DNA of 64,000 bases from contig JAJYDX010000001.1 of NCBI GenBank assembly GCA_021777135.1, positions 434,001-498,000 of the forward strand, in the 5' to 3' direction. The DNA comes from a bacterium. GTDB taxonomy: Bacteria > SZUA-79 > Acidulodesulfobacterales > Acidulodesulfobacteraceae. The notes beneath the pieces were generated by a model. The model saw only the letters and a list, made by a program, of their open reading frames with translations, was not told the DNA's origin and searched no databases. The position numbers and the translations under genes are program-made. Positions within the stretch are counted from its first letter, which is position 1. Every line of letters begins with the position of its first letter. Positions 1 to 7,954 of the stretch are shown piece by piece.

Positions 1-3
1 TAC

Positions 4-95
4 GGAGAGATGGCCGAGTCCGGTTGAAGGCGATTGACTCGAAATCAATTGTAGGCGTAAGCTTACCGGGGGTTCGAATCCCTCTCTCTCCGCCA
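4..95 (+). tRNA. tRNA-Ser (anticodon CGA)
   Basis: The 7-bp acceptor stem GGAGAGA/TCTCTCC closes, with discriminator G and an encoded CCA. The T loop is TTCGAAT. The anticodon loop CTCGAAA gives anticodon CGA, which reads UCG. The long variable arm expected of a serine tRNA lies between the anticodon and T arms. Confidence 0.95.
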
Positions 96-122
96 GTTTA
101 TTTGTAAGAGTCTAGCTTAACT

Positions 123-464
123 ATGAAATTTAAATACGACTTAGATTATATTACAAAAATAACTAAGCTAAGCAAGGAGTTTATTTTAGAACTGCTTAAA
201 TATTTTGACACTCTTCCTTTGCAGGCAAAGATTGAGGCGTTTTATATAAGCAAGATAATAGAAGAAGACGATGAATTTGCGTTTCATCAGCATCATTTCA
301 ATAAAGATAAATCTGCTGAATATGAATTTTCTTTATTTATTTTGGGGATTGAGAGAATATATTCAATAGAACACAGGGAGAGCGAAGTAAAAGACAAAAA
401 ACTTTCTTCCTATAAACTTAATTTAATTTCAAAAATCAAAGAACTTAGGAATTTAGATGAATGA
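123..464 (+). CDS. Hypothetical protein coupled to dsrN
   Basis: I do not recognise this 113-aa protein. It is soluble, charged and predicted mostly helical, with no membrane segment, no cysteine and no recognisable motif apart from a short His-containing stretch (FHQHHF) near residue 54. Its stop codon overlaps the start of the CbiA/DsrN-like gene by 4 nt (ATGA), so the two are probably translationally coupled and co-transcribed. The position directly ahead of a siroheme-modifying amidotransferase and the dsr operon suggests a link to siroheme or sulfite metabolism, but nothing in the sequence itself shows a function. Confidence 0.65.
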   Translation: MKFKYDLDYITKITKLSKEFILELLKYFDTLPLQAKIEAFYISKIIEEDDEFAFHQHHFNKDKSAEYEFSLFILGIERIYSIEHRESEVKDKKLSSYKLNLISKIKELRNLDE

Positions 465-1924
465 CGCAGCTTGAAGGGATACTAAAAAATACAAAAAAAT
501 CCAGCCAAATTAACGGAATTTATATATCCGCCGCGAAAAGAAACTCAGGCAAGACCACAATTTCTATAGCTTTATCAAGACTTTTAAAAAATAAAGGCTT
601 GTCTGTCCAGCCCTTTAAAAAAGGTCCTGACTTTATAGACCCTATGTGGTTAAATATTGCATCAGGCAGAAGGACTTATAATTTAGATTTTTATTTTATG
701 TCAAAAAATAAAATACGCAATCACTTTATAAGCCATTCTTTAGGCTCGAAAATAAGCATAGTGGAAGGGAACCACGGCTTACATGATTCTTTCGATATTT
801 ACGGAAAATCATCAAATGCGGAGATGGCAAAACTGTTAGGTCTGCCGGTTATCCTAATTATAGACGTTGGAGAGCTCAATAGAGGCGTAGTTCCGTTGAT
901 TTTAGGATTTCAGGAATTTGATAAAAAAGTTGATATAAAAGGAGTAATTCTTAATAAGGTTCACAGTAAAAGGCACGAAAAGAATTTACTTAGGGCTATT
1001 AAATATTATACTGATTTAAAGGTTGTTGGGAATATTCCTAATAATCCCGAGTTTTCAGTAAAACAGAGGCATCTTGGTCTTTTATCAACTCTTTCCGCCG
1101 AAGAAGTCGAGCAACTTGTAAACGAAATGTCTTCTAAAATTTCAGAGTATATAGATTTGGAAAATATTATAAAAATTTCAAAGAAAGCTAACAAGTTTTG
1201 CCCCGATATTAAAGATATTAAAAAAAAGCTTAACCGTGTCCGGCATAAATTCAATGTTGGAAATCTTCTTAAAATTGGCGTTGCTTATGACAATGCATTT
1301 AATTTCTATTATAACGAAAATTTAGAAGCCCTTGAAGATTTAGGATGTGAAATAATTAAATTCTCTCCATTAAGCGACGCACATATTCCTGATGTTGATG
1401 CTTTATATATAGGCGGAGGTTTTCCTGAAATATTTTCTAGAGAACTTCAGGCAAATGTAAACATTAGAAAAGAAATAAAGCAAAAAATAGAGCAGGGCCT
1501 TCCGGTTTATGCAGAATGCGGCGGATTGATGTATCTTTGCAAAAGCATTTTTTATGATAACAATAGTAATGATATGGTGGGGGTAATAGATGCCGATGTC
1601 AAACTTACGAAAAAGCCGAAAGGTCACGGTTATACCAAGCTTTCACCTTATATTTACGAAAACCATAACGAAGGATTATGGTTTAATAAGATTAAATTGA
1701 TAAAAGGACATGAATTTCATCATTCTTTCTTAGAGATGCCCCCCGGCAGGTATAAATTTATGTTTGAAATGAAAAAGGGTTATGGAGTTGACGGCATATC
1801 CGACGGCATAGCATACAAAAATGTTTTAGCAGGATATACCCATATGTATTCCCCTTCCTCTCCAGGCTGGTTTAAAAACTGGGTTGCTTTCATAAAACAA
1901 ACGAAAGCAAAAGCCGTTTTATAA
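461..1924 (+). CDS. dsrN: CbiA-type glutamine amidotransferase, probable siroheme amidase DsrN
   Basis: This 487-aa protein has the two-domain layout of cobyrinate a,c-diamide synthase. The N-terminal ATP-dependent domain has a P-loop-like AAKRNSGKTT at residues 24-33. The C-terminal GATase_3 domain has the nucleophile Cys353 in YAECGGLMYL and a late GHEFHHSF histidine segment. In sulfur bacteria a close CbiA homologue encoded beside dsrAB, DsrN, amidates siroheme to the siroamide found in DsrAB. The position 270 bp upstream of dsrA, with no other cobalamin gene nearby, favours DsrN. CbiA/CobB in corrinoid synthesis is the alternative and cannot be excluded by sequence reading. Length is normal for the family (about 460-480 aa). 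Confidence 0.75.
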   Translation: MTQLEGILKNTKKSSQINGIYISAAKRNSGKTTISIALSRLLKNKGLSVQPFKKGPDFIDPMWLNIASGRRTYNLDFYFMSKNKIRNHFISHSLGSKISIVEGNHGLHDSFDIYGKSSNAEMAKLLGLPVILIIDVGELNRGVVPLILGFQEFDKKVDIKGVILNKVHSKRHEKNLLRAIKYYTDLKVVGNIPNNPEFSVKQRHLGLLSTLSAEEVEQLVNEMSSKISEYIDLENIIKISKKANKFCPDIKDIKKKLNRVRHKFNVGNLLKIGVAYDNAFNFYYNENLEALEDLGCEIIKFSPLSDAHIPDVDALYIGGGFPEIFSRELQANVNIRKEIKQKIEQGLPVYAECGGLMYLCKSIFYDNNSNDMVGVIDADVKLTKKPKGHGYTKLSPYIYENHNEGLWFNKIKLIKGHEFHHSFLEMPPGRYKFMFEMKKGYGVDGISDGIAYKNVLAGYTHMYSPSSPGWFKNWVAFIKQTKAKAVL

Positions 1925-2056
1925 TAAATAATAAATTAATTTATTAAATTTTATTTCTAAAAAAATAATATTTTGTTGTATTTGGATATTGTATTTTTTC
2001 TTAATGATATTAAAAATATGCAATAAATAAAAATAAAACGACGTTAAATTTTTTTC

Positions 2057-2086
2057 TTGACAAATGCAATATAAAAGGTTTATAAA
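2057..2086 (+). promoter_or_regulatory. Sigma70-type promoter of the dsr operon
   Basis: TTGACA at 2057-2062 and TATAAA at 2081-2086 are separated by 18 bp, in the AT-rich 270-bp gap between dsrN and dsrA. This predicts a start near 2093 and a leader of about 100 nt. I see no riboswitch or strong hairpin in the leader. dsrA has its own strong ribosome binding site, AAGGAGG. The prediction is from consensus match only. Confidence 0.6.
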
Positions 2087-2194
2087 TAAAAATTACTACT
2101 ATGTTTTGAATCATTCCAAATTCGGTCTATTTTAAAAATGGCGATATATTTAAATTATTTTAAATCTATATTATTTATATAAGGAGGCTTTACT

Positions 2195-3385
2195 ATGGGT
2201 AAAAAGCACCAGACTCCGCTTCTTGACGAGCTAAAAAAAGGGAAGTGGATAAGTTTTGTCAGGGAAATAGAAAGAGCAGCAGAAAAGAGTGAAAGAACCG
2301 AAGACCTTTTGGGACAGGTAGAGGAATCCTATCGCGATAAAGTGAATCATTGGAAACACGGAGGAATGGCTGGTGTTAAAGGATATGGCGCCGGTATGGT
2401 GGGTAGATTCAGCGAGTTTCCTGAAAAATATCCCGGAATAAAAGAGTGCCATTCCATGAGAATTATACCTTCAGCAGGATTCTTTTATAATTCAGATTTT
2501 TTAAGAAAATTAGCTGATATTTCTGAAAAACACGCCGGCGGATTATTAAACTTTCATGGCGCTACCGGAAATATTCAGATACTTGGAATGTCTCAGGCTG
2601 AAGCAGAAGACGCGTTCCAAGCTATTGCAGAATTAGGATTCGATCTCGGCGGAAGCGGTTCTGATTTAAGAACACCTTCTTGTTGCGCTGGACAAGCGAG
2701 ATGTGAATTCGCAAATTATGACACTATGAAAATTTGCCATGACTTAACCGAAGAATATCAGGACGAACTTCATAGGCCGGCATTTAATTATAAATTTAAA
2801 TTTAAATTTTCAGGATGCGCCAACGACTGCGTCGCTTCAGCCGCAAGATCCGATCTTGCCTTTATAGGTACATGGAAAGACAAAATAAAAATTAATCAAG
2901 GTGAAGTAAAAAATTACGTTCAAAAATTTAACGTTCAAAAATACGTATTAGATAAATGCCCAACTAAATGTATGTGGTTTGAAGGCGATAATCTTGTAAT
3001 AGACGATGAAAACTGCGTTAAATGCATGCATTGTATAAATGAAATGCCTAAAGCATTAAGAGCCGGAGATGAAAAGGGAGCATCTATTTTAATAGGCGCA
3101 AAAGCTCCTTTAGTTACCGGTCCAAGAATGGGTATGATGCTTGTTCCGTTTTATGATATAAACGAAGATGCAAAAAACGATTATGAACAATTGAAAGCTT
3201 TAATAAGCAATATGTGGGAGTTCTGGGATGAATTCGGAGTCAGCAGAGAAAGAATAGGAGAACTTATCGGAAGAGTCGGTCTAAATACTTTCCTTGAAGG
3301 AATAGGTTTAGAACCGATGCCGGAAATGGTAGAACATCCAAGAAGCAACCCGTTTATCAAGTTTACGGAAGAAGGCGAAGAATAA
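2195..3385 (+). CDS. dsrA: Dissimilatory sulfite reductase alpha subunit
   Basis: DsrA forms the cytoplasmic alpha2beta2 enzyme that interconverts sulfite and DsrC-bound or free sulfide-level sulfur, using siroheme coupled to a [4Fe-4S] cluster. The cluster ligand pattern is intact: CAGQARC (Cys164, Cys170) followed by GCANDC (Cys208, Cys212). The stretch YQDELHRPAFNYKFKFKF is a close match to known DsrA. A ferredoxin insert follows with Cys255, Cys259, Cys274, Cys277 and Cys280. At 396 aa it is slightly shorter than the roughly 420-440 aa of Desulfovibrio-type DsrA. The start has a perfect AAGGAGG site. It is the first gene of a + strand operon with dsrB. Whether it is the reductive or oxidative type needs a tree. 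Confidence 0.97.
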   Translation: MGKKHQTPLLDELKKGKWISFVREIERAAEKSERTEDLLGQVEESYRDKVNHWKHGGMAGVKGYGAGMVGRFSEFPEKYPGIKECHSMRIIPSAGFFYNSDFLRKLADISEKHAGGLLNFHGATGNIQILGMSQAEAEDAFQAIAELGFDLGGSGSDLRTPSCCAGQARCEFANYDTMKICHDLTEEYQDELHRPAFNYKFKFKFSGCANDCVASAARSDLAFIGTWKDKIKINQGEVKNYVQKFNVQKYVLDKCPTKCMWFEGDNLVIDDENCVKCMHCINEMPKALRAGDEKGASILIGAKAPLVTGPRMGMMLVPFYDINEDAKNDYEQLKALISNMWEFWDEFGVSRERIGELIGRVGLNTFLEGIGLEPMPEMVEHPRSNPFIKFTEEGEE

Positions 3386-3448
3386 ACTTTTAACAATAAT
3401 AAATTAAATTAAGATTAAGATATACGAAAAAATAAATTGGAGGTTAAT

Positions 3449-4534
3449 ATGGCAGAAGAAGTTAAAAAGAAAAGGCTTACAGACGTTGGACCTCATGATT
3501 ACAATGAATATTTGTCCCCTATGATAAAAAAGAATTATGGTAAATGGGCATATCACGAGATTTTAGATACTGCTACTATGGTTCACGTATCTGAAAACGG
3601 AGATAAGCTTTATACGGTCAGGATGGGTTCTCCAAGATTAGTAAGCGGAAGCTTTGTTAGGGATATTTGCGATGTAGCCGATAAGTATTGCGGCGGATTT
3701 CTGAGATTCACAACAAGAAATAATGTCGAGTTTTTAATAGAAGATGAAAAAAACGTCGAACCGCTTAAAAAAGACCTTGAAAAATTAGGATATAATCCCG
3801 GCGGAATTGGTAATATAGTAGCAAACATTGTTCATACGCAGGGTTGGGTTCATTGCCACACTTCAGCTAGCGATGCATCAGGTGTTGTAAAATCTGTTAT
3901 GGACGAACTATATGAATATTTTGTTGAAGACAAACTTCCGTCAAAAGTCAGGATTGCTTTTGCATGCTGTTTAAATATGTGCGGTTCAGTTTCTTCTTCC
4001 GATATAGCAATTGTTGGAACGCACAAAAAACCGCCGAGAATTGATGCAGAAAGACTTAGAAACCTTTGCGAAATACCAAGCACTATCGCCGCGTGCCCCA
4101 CTAATTCTATAAGACCTGATACCGTGGATGGCAAGCCTGGCGTAAAAGTAAATGAAGAGACGTGCGTTTTTTGCGGTAGCTGTTATACGGTCTGCCCAGC
4201 AATGCCTATCGCAAATGCCGAAAATGACGGTTTGTCTATTTGGGTTGGAGGAAAGGTTTCAAATGCAAGGACGAAACCAACGTTTTCTAAATTAGCAATT
4301 CCGTTTATACCTAACGACCCCCCGAGATGGCCGGGCGTAGTTGAAGCCGTAAAAACCATACTTAACGCGTATAAAAAAGGTGCTGAGCCAGGAGAAAGGG
4401 TTGGCGAATGGATAGAAAGGATTGGCTGGTCAAGATTCTTTAAAGTCACCGGCTTCCCGTTTACCAAGTATCATATTGACGACTTTAGGCTTGGTGAGAC
4501 TACAATGAATTATTCGGCTCACACAAGATTATAA
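3449..4534 (+). CDS. dsrB: Dissimilatory sulfite reductase beta subunit
   Basis: DsrB carries the catalytically active siroheme site of DsrAB. It has the expected HCHT (Cys136) and ACCLNMCG (Cys173, Cys174, Cys178) siroheme/[4Fe-4S] ligands. A ferredoxin domain follows with Cys216, then [12 protein letters not shown] (Cys239, 242, 245, 249). The stretch [17 protein letters not shown] is characteristic of the family. I place the start at the ATG (361 aa). A longer reading from a TTG at 3437 would begin inside the TTGGAGG ribosome binding site. It lies 63 bp after dsrA. Confidence 0.97.
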   Translation: MAEEVKKKRLTDVGPHDYNEYLSPMIKKNYGKWAYHEILDTATMVHVSENGDKLYTVRMGSPRLVSGSFVRDICDVADKYCGGFLRFTTRNNVEFLIEDEKNVEPLKKDLEKLGYNPGGIGNIVANIVHTQGWVHCHTSASDASGVVKSVMDELYEYFVEDKLPSKVRIAFACCLNMCGSVSSSDIAIVGTHKKPPRIDAERLRNLCEIPSTIAACPTNSIRPDTVDGKPGVKVNEETCVFCGSCYTVCPAMPIANAENDGLSIWVGGKVSNARTKPTFSKLAIPFIPNDPPRWPGVVEAVKTILNAYKKGAEPGERVGEWIERIGWSRFFKVTGFPFTKYHIDDFRLGETTMNYSAHTRL

Positions 4535-4580
4535 AAATAATTTTCGATTTTATAAATAAAAACTAAATGGGGTGTTTATA

Positions 4581-4817
4581 ATGACAGATGAAACAAAGAA
4601 AAAAGTCGAAGATAAAATAGTCGGACTCGTTAAAGAGTACGCAGGAAAAAAAAGATTTAAACCTATAGATATCGTTAAAGAAATGGAAAAGGAATTTGCA
4701 AGCGAAGGATTGACTAAAGACGATATTAAAGGAGCATTAAAAGAGATTATGGACGATGAAAAACTTGTTTATGGTTATGCCGGCGGTAGCTTTCTCACAT
4801 TGCCTGAAAACAAGTAA
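4581..4817 (+). CDS. dsrD: DsrD, allosteric activator of DsrAB
   Basis: This 78-aa winged-helix protein has the full DsrD length and the typical C-terminus YGYAGGSFLTLP. DsrD is known to bind and activate DsrAB for sulfite reduction, and is used as a marker for the reductive direction, although a few sulfur-disproportionating or sulfide-oxidising organisms also carry it. The start is taken at the ATG behind ATGGGGTG. An upstream GTG would add three residues inside the ribosome binding site. It sits between dsrB and dsrL in the operon. Confidence 0.93.
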   Translation: MTDETKKKVEDKIVGLVKEYAGKKRFKPIDIVKEMEKEFASEGLTKDDIKGALKEIMDDEKLVYGYAGGSFLTLPENK

Positions 4818-4900
4818 TAATCTTTTTAGTATTAAAAAATCTATAATTATAAACATTTATTTATATATTTTGCGATATATAAGATAATAAAGGAAAATTT

Positions 4901-6613
4901 ATGCTTGAATTGAAAAAAGTAAAGAAGCCGGTTAAGATTACAGCAAGTACCGGCGGTGGCATGTCTCAATCGCCGTTTAGACCAAAGTATGTACAAAAAA
5001 AGCCGCCATGCATGGATACATGTCCTAACGGCACTAAAGTAAGAGATTATATACAGTTTATAGCGCAGAGCGAATCCTACGACAGGCCATTGGATGAGTC
5101 TTTAACGCAGGCGTTTTATATGCTTACAGAATCTAATCCCTTGCCTTCCGTAACAGGAAGAGTCTGTCCGCATCCTTGCGAGGATGCCTGCAACAGGAGC
5201 GAAAAAGACAGCCCTGTCGCTATAAACGCCATAGAAATGTTTGTGGGAGATTACGGAATAAAAAACAATATTCAGTTTAAGAAGCTTAACGATGTCCAGA
5301 GAAAAGAAAAAATTGCTGTTATAGGCAGCGGTCCAGCAGGACTTTCCGCGGCATATCATCTTGCAATAAGAGGGTATAATGTTACTATTTTCGAAAAATA
5401 TCCACATGTTGGCGGATATTTAAGATATGGAATCCCCAGTTTCAGACTTCCTTTGGATATTATAGACGCAGAAGCCGGACGCATTAAAAATCTCGGCGTA
5501 GAAATTAAAACTGGTGTTAATGTAGGAACTGATATAACTATAGATAGCCTTAAATCAGATTTTGATGCCGTTTTCGTTGCCATTGGAACGCATGAACCCA
5601 TTAAAATGAAGATGAACGGTGCAGATTCACCAAATGTCTATACCGGTATAGAGTTTCTTCAGAAAGCTGCCTCGGGCGAATTAAAAGATGCCGGCAAGGA
5701 AGTTGTTGTTATTGGAAGCGATAGCGCAATGGATGCTGGAATGGTTGCTAAAAGGCTCGGAGCAAACGTAACTTTTATTTATAATAAAGGTACGGTAAGC
5801 GACGCATCCGAAATAGAAGAAAAAGGTTCAACCGAAGTTAAAGAGGGTCATGCCGAAGGAATTAAATTCGAGTTTTTATTTGCTTTAGATGAAATAATTA
5901 CCGAAAACGGAAAAGCTGTTGGAGTAAAGCTAAAAAAAATGAAGCTTTCCGAAAAAGATGCTTCAGGCAGAGTCCATCCTATAATTATAGAAGGCGGACA
6001 GGAACTTAACATAAAGTTAGATACACTTATTTATTCATTTGGTCAGAAGCCAAATTATAAAGGTTTGGAGAACTTGACAAAAAATTCTAACAATGAGTTC
6101 TTAAAAGTTGACGATAATTATCTCGTTGCTAATGAAGATAAGGTTTTTGCCGGCGGCGATATATTGAAATTCGGATTAGTTACAGATGCTATAGGAATGG
6201 GAAGATATGCGGCATACGCAATACATGAAAAATTTACCGGCGAGAAGGTAATCAACGATGAAAGAAAAGTAATAAAATACGGTGACGCAGTCAATAGGGA
6301 AGGAAAAAATATGTATATAGCATATTTTCAAACTACCGAAAGACAGAAAAGGACCTCCCGTGATCCTTTAACTAGAGTCAAGGATTTTGAAGGTATTTTA
6401 AATGACCTTAGTTTAGATGAGCTTGTATTGGAAGCAAAAAGATGTATGAGTTGCGGAATGTGTTTTGACTGTGGAAGCTGTTTCGAATACTGCTCTCAGA
6501 GCGCAGTGAAAAAATTGCCTAAAGGTCAGCATTTCGAGTTTCATTTGGAAACATGCAATGGATGTAAAAAATGTGCTGAAAGCTGTCCATGCGGTTATAT
6601 AGATATGGTTTAA
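4901..6613 (+). CDS. dsrL: DsrL-like iron-sulfur flavoprotein NAD(P)H oxidoreductase
   Basis: DsrL is a cytoplasmic NAD(P)H:DsrAB electron-transfer flavoprotein related to the small subunit of glutamate synthase. The 570-aa protein begins with a GltD-type Fe-S domain (Cys37, Cys41, then CPHPCEDAC at 89-97). An FAD-binding GSGPAG follows at 142-147, and an NAD(P)-binding segment (VVVIGSDSAMDAG) near residue 270. It ends in a cysteine-rich tail with CMSCGMCFDCGSCFEYC and CNGCKKCAESCP for two [4Fe-4S] clusters. The family is large, so the name rests on context between dsrD and dsrC. It is shorter than the roughly 650-aa DsrL of purple sulfur bacteria, which suggests the shorter DsrL variant seen alongside reductive-type DsrAB. 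Confidence 0.85.
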   Translation: MLELKKVKKPVKITASTGGGMSQSPFRPKYVQKKPPCMDTCPNGTKVRDYIQFIAQSESYDRPLDESLTQAFYMLTESNPLPSVTGRVCPHPCEDACNRSEKDSPVAINAIEMFVGDYGIKNNIQFKKLNDVQRKEKIAVIGSGPAGLSAAYHLAIRGYNVTIFEKYPHVGGYLRYGIPSFRLPLDIIDAEAGRIKNLGVEIKTGVNVGTDITIDSLKSDFDAVFVAIGTHEPIKMKMNGADSPNVYTGIEFLQKAASGELKDAGKEVVVIGSDSAMDAGMVAKRLGANVTFIYNKGTVSDASEIEEKGSTEVKEGHAEGIKFEFLFALDEIITENGKAVGVKLKKMKLSEKDASGRVHPIIIEGGQELNIKLDTLIYSFGQKPNYKGLENLTKNSNNEFLKVDDNYLVANEDKVFAGGDILKFGLVTDAIGMGRYAAYAIHEKFTGEKVINDERKVIKYGDAVNREGKNMYIAYFQTTERQKRTSRDPLTRVKDFEGILNDLSLDELVLEAKRCMSCGMCFDCGSCFEYCSQSAVKKLPKGQHFEFHLETCNGCKKCAESCPCGYIDMV

Positions 6614-6660
6614 ATTTCAATAAATCACTATATTAATTAAAATTTGAGGAGGATTTACTT

Positions 6661-7002
6661 ATGGCAGAACTCGATTATAATGGAAAAAAAATTCAAACAG
6701 ACGATGAAGGCTACCTTCAAAACCTTGGAGATTGGGATAAGGGTCTAGCTGAAGCACTAGCTAAAACTGAGAGCGTTGAGCTCACTGAAAAACACTGGAA
6801 ACTTATTGAATGGATAAGAAATTATTTTCAGCAGTTTCAAGTGGCTCCGGCTATTAAATCTCTTACTAAAGAGGTTATGACGCTTGAGAATTTACCAGAC
6901 AAAAAAGAAGCAAATAAGTTCATCTATGAATTATTTCCTGAAGGTCCGGCAAAACAATTAGCTAAAATAGCTGGATTACCCAAACCTACGGGATGCGTTT
7001 AA
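6661..7002 (+). CDS. dsrC: DsrC-like sulfur carrier with a single C-terminal cysteine
   Basis: DsrC carries sulfur on a flexible C-terminal arm. Canonical DsrC forms a trisulfide between two conserved cysteines 11 residues apart, which DsrMK then reduces. This 113-aa protein ends GPAKQLAKIAGLPKPTGCV. The penultimate Cys112 is present, but the second site, residue 101, is alanine (codon GCT at 6961-6963). There is no other cysteine in the protein. That cysteine pattern is the one seen in TusE rather than in two-cysteine DsrC. The body (DDEGYLQNL, LTEKHW, APAIKSLTK) resembles the DsrC/TusE lineage of gamma-proteobacteria. A strong GAGGAGG site precedes the ATG, and dsrM follows after a hairpin-containing gap. 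No frameshift or truncation is seen. Confidence 0.92.
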   Translation: MAELDYNGKKIQTDDEGYLQNLGDWDKGLAEALAKTESVELTEKHWKLIEWIRNYFQQFQVAPAIKSLTKEVMTLENLPDKKEANKFIYELFPEGPAKQLAKIAGLPKPTGCV

Positions 7003-7057
7003 ATTTAATTACGGCAAAGTTATCATTAGATGAATTGCCGGTTTACTTATAAGTAAA

Positions 7058-7083
7058 GGGAGAAGAATTCATATTCTTCTCCC
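7058..7083 (+). other. Perfect 11-bp hairpin between dsrC and dsrM
   Basis: GGGAGAAGAAT at 7058-7068 pairs with ATTCTTCTCCC at 7073-7083 around a 4-nt loop. No uridine run follows, so a simple intrinsic terminator is unlikely. A smaller stem, CGGCAA/TTGCCG (7012-7017 with 7035-7040), lies just upstream. Such a structure could protect the 3' end of a processed dsrC message and set different levels for dsrC and dsrM. That role is inferred. Confidence 0.6.
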
Positions 7084-7116
7084 TAAATAAAAAAAATTAT
7101 TCAGGGGGGAGTAAAT

Positions 7117-7878
7117 ATGGAGCCTCTTAATCTAACGACCGCTATATATTTATTATTTACGTACACTGTCGGGTTAATATTCGCTATAGGAGTAGTTTTA
7201 AGAATATATCAATATTCGGTAACCCCACAACCAATTAAAATTATGCTTACTCCTGCCCCTCTAACCAAGGGTGGAGCATTTGCAAGAGTTCTAGGAGAAG
7301 TATTTTTCTTTAAAAGTCTTTTTAAATCGAATAAAGCAACTTGGATTTTCGGATATTTGTTCCATATTTCGTTTTTCTTGTTGATATTCATGCATTTTTT
7401 GAGACATTTTATATACTCTAATCCTCTGCCTTGGTGGTACAATATATTCGTGGGTATTGGAATAGTTTGCGGCATAGTTATGGTGATTTCGCTTTTTCTT
7501 TTATTAATGAGAAGAGTGGTTATAGAGAGAGTCAAATTTATATCATTATTTCAAGATTATTTAATTCTTATACTTTTAATGCTTATTGGTTTGGCAGGAT
7601 TGTCCTTAAATTATGTTTTGACGTCGTCTGCATTAACGGTCGTCGATAATCAGTTGGATCCGTATATGAACGGACTTCTAACATTCCAGTTTACCAATAT
7701 TCCATCAAATCCAATTTTTTTGATTCATTATACGCTTGTAATGTTATTAATTCTTTATATTCCTTTCAGTAAAGTAATGCATTTTGTCGGCATATTCTTT
7801 TCACCTACCAGGAATATGGCTGATAATCCAATAGAAGAAAGATATTATAGACCTAACGCAAAAGATTTGTCTATTTAA
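7117..7878 (+). CDS. dsrM: DsrM, membrane cytochrome b subunit of DsrMK
   Basis: This 253-aa integral membrane protein belongs to the NarI-like cytochrome b family. About five or six hydrophobic helices are visible (residues 10-27, 73-95, 104-133, 144-166, 200-226). Histidines for heme b occur in FHISFFLLIFMHFLRH and in LIHYTLVMLL. DsrM passes electrons between the quinone pool and the catalytic subunit DsrK. The short length is like that of oxidiser-type and Gram-positive DsrM rather than the longer Desulfovibrio form. CAGGGGGGAG precedes the ATG. dsrK follows after 76 bp. Confidence 0.9.
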   Translation: MEPLNLTTAIYLLFTYTVGLIFAIGVVLRIYQYSVTPQPIKIMLTPAPLTKGGAFARVLGEVFFFKSLFKSNKATWIFGYLFHISFFLLIFMHFLRHFIYSNPLPWWYNIFVGIGIVCGIVMVISLFLLLMRRVVIERVKFISLFQDYLILILLMLIGLAGLSLNYVLTSSALTVVDNQLDPYMNGLLTFQFTNIPSNPIFLIHYTLVMLLILYIPFSKVMHFVGIFFSPTRNMADNPIEERYYRPNAKDLSI

Positions 7879-7954
7879 AATATAAAAATAAAATATATAA
7901 ATATATAACCTGCAATTTTGATTCTATAAAGAATTAAACGGAGGTATGAACTGT

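Noticed and set aside
461-1924. Reading the CbiA-type gene simply as cobyrinate a,c-diamide synthase of cobalamin synthesis
   Set aside because: The domain layout allows it, but the gene stands alone next to dsrA, where the homologous DsrN is known, so DsrN is the better call. Cobalamin use remains possible.
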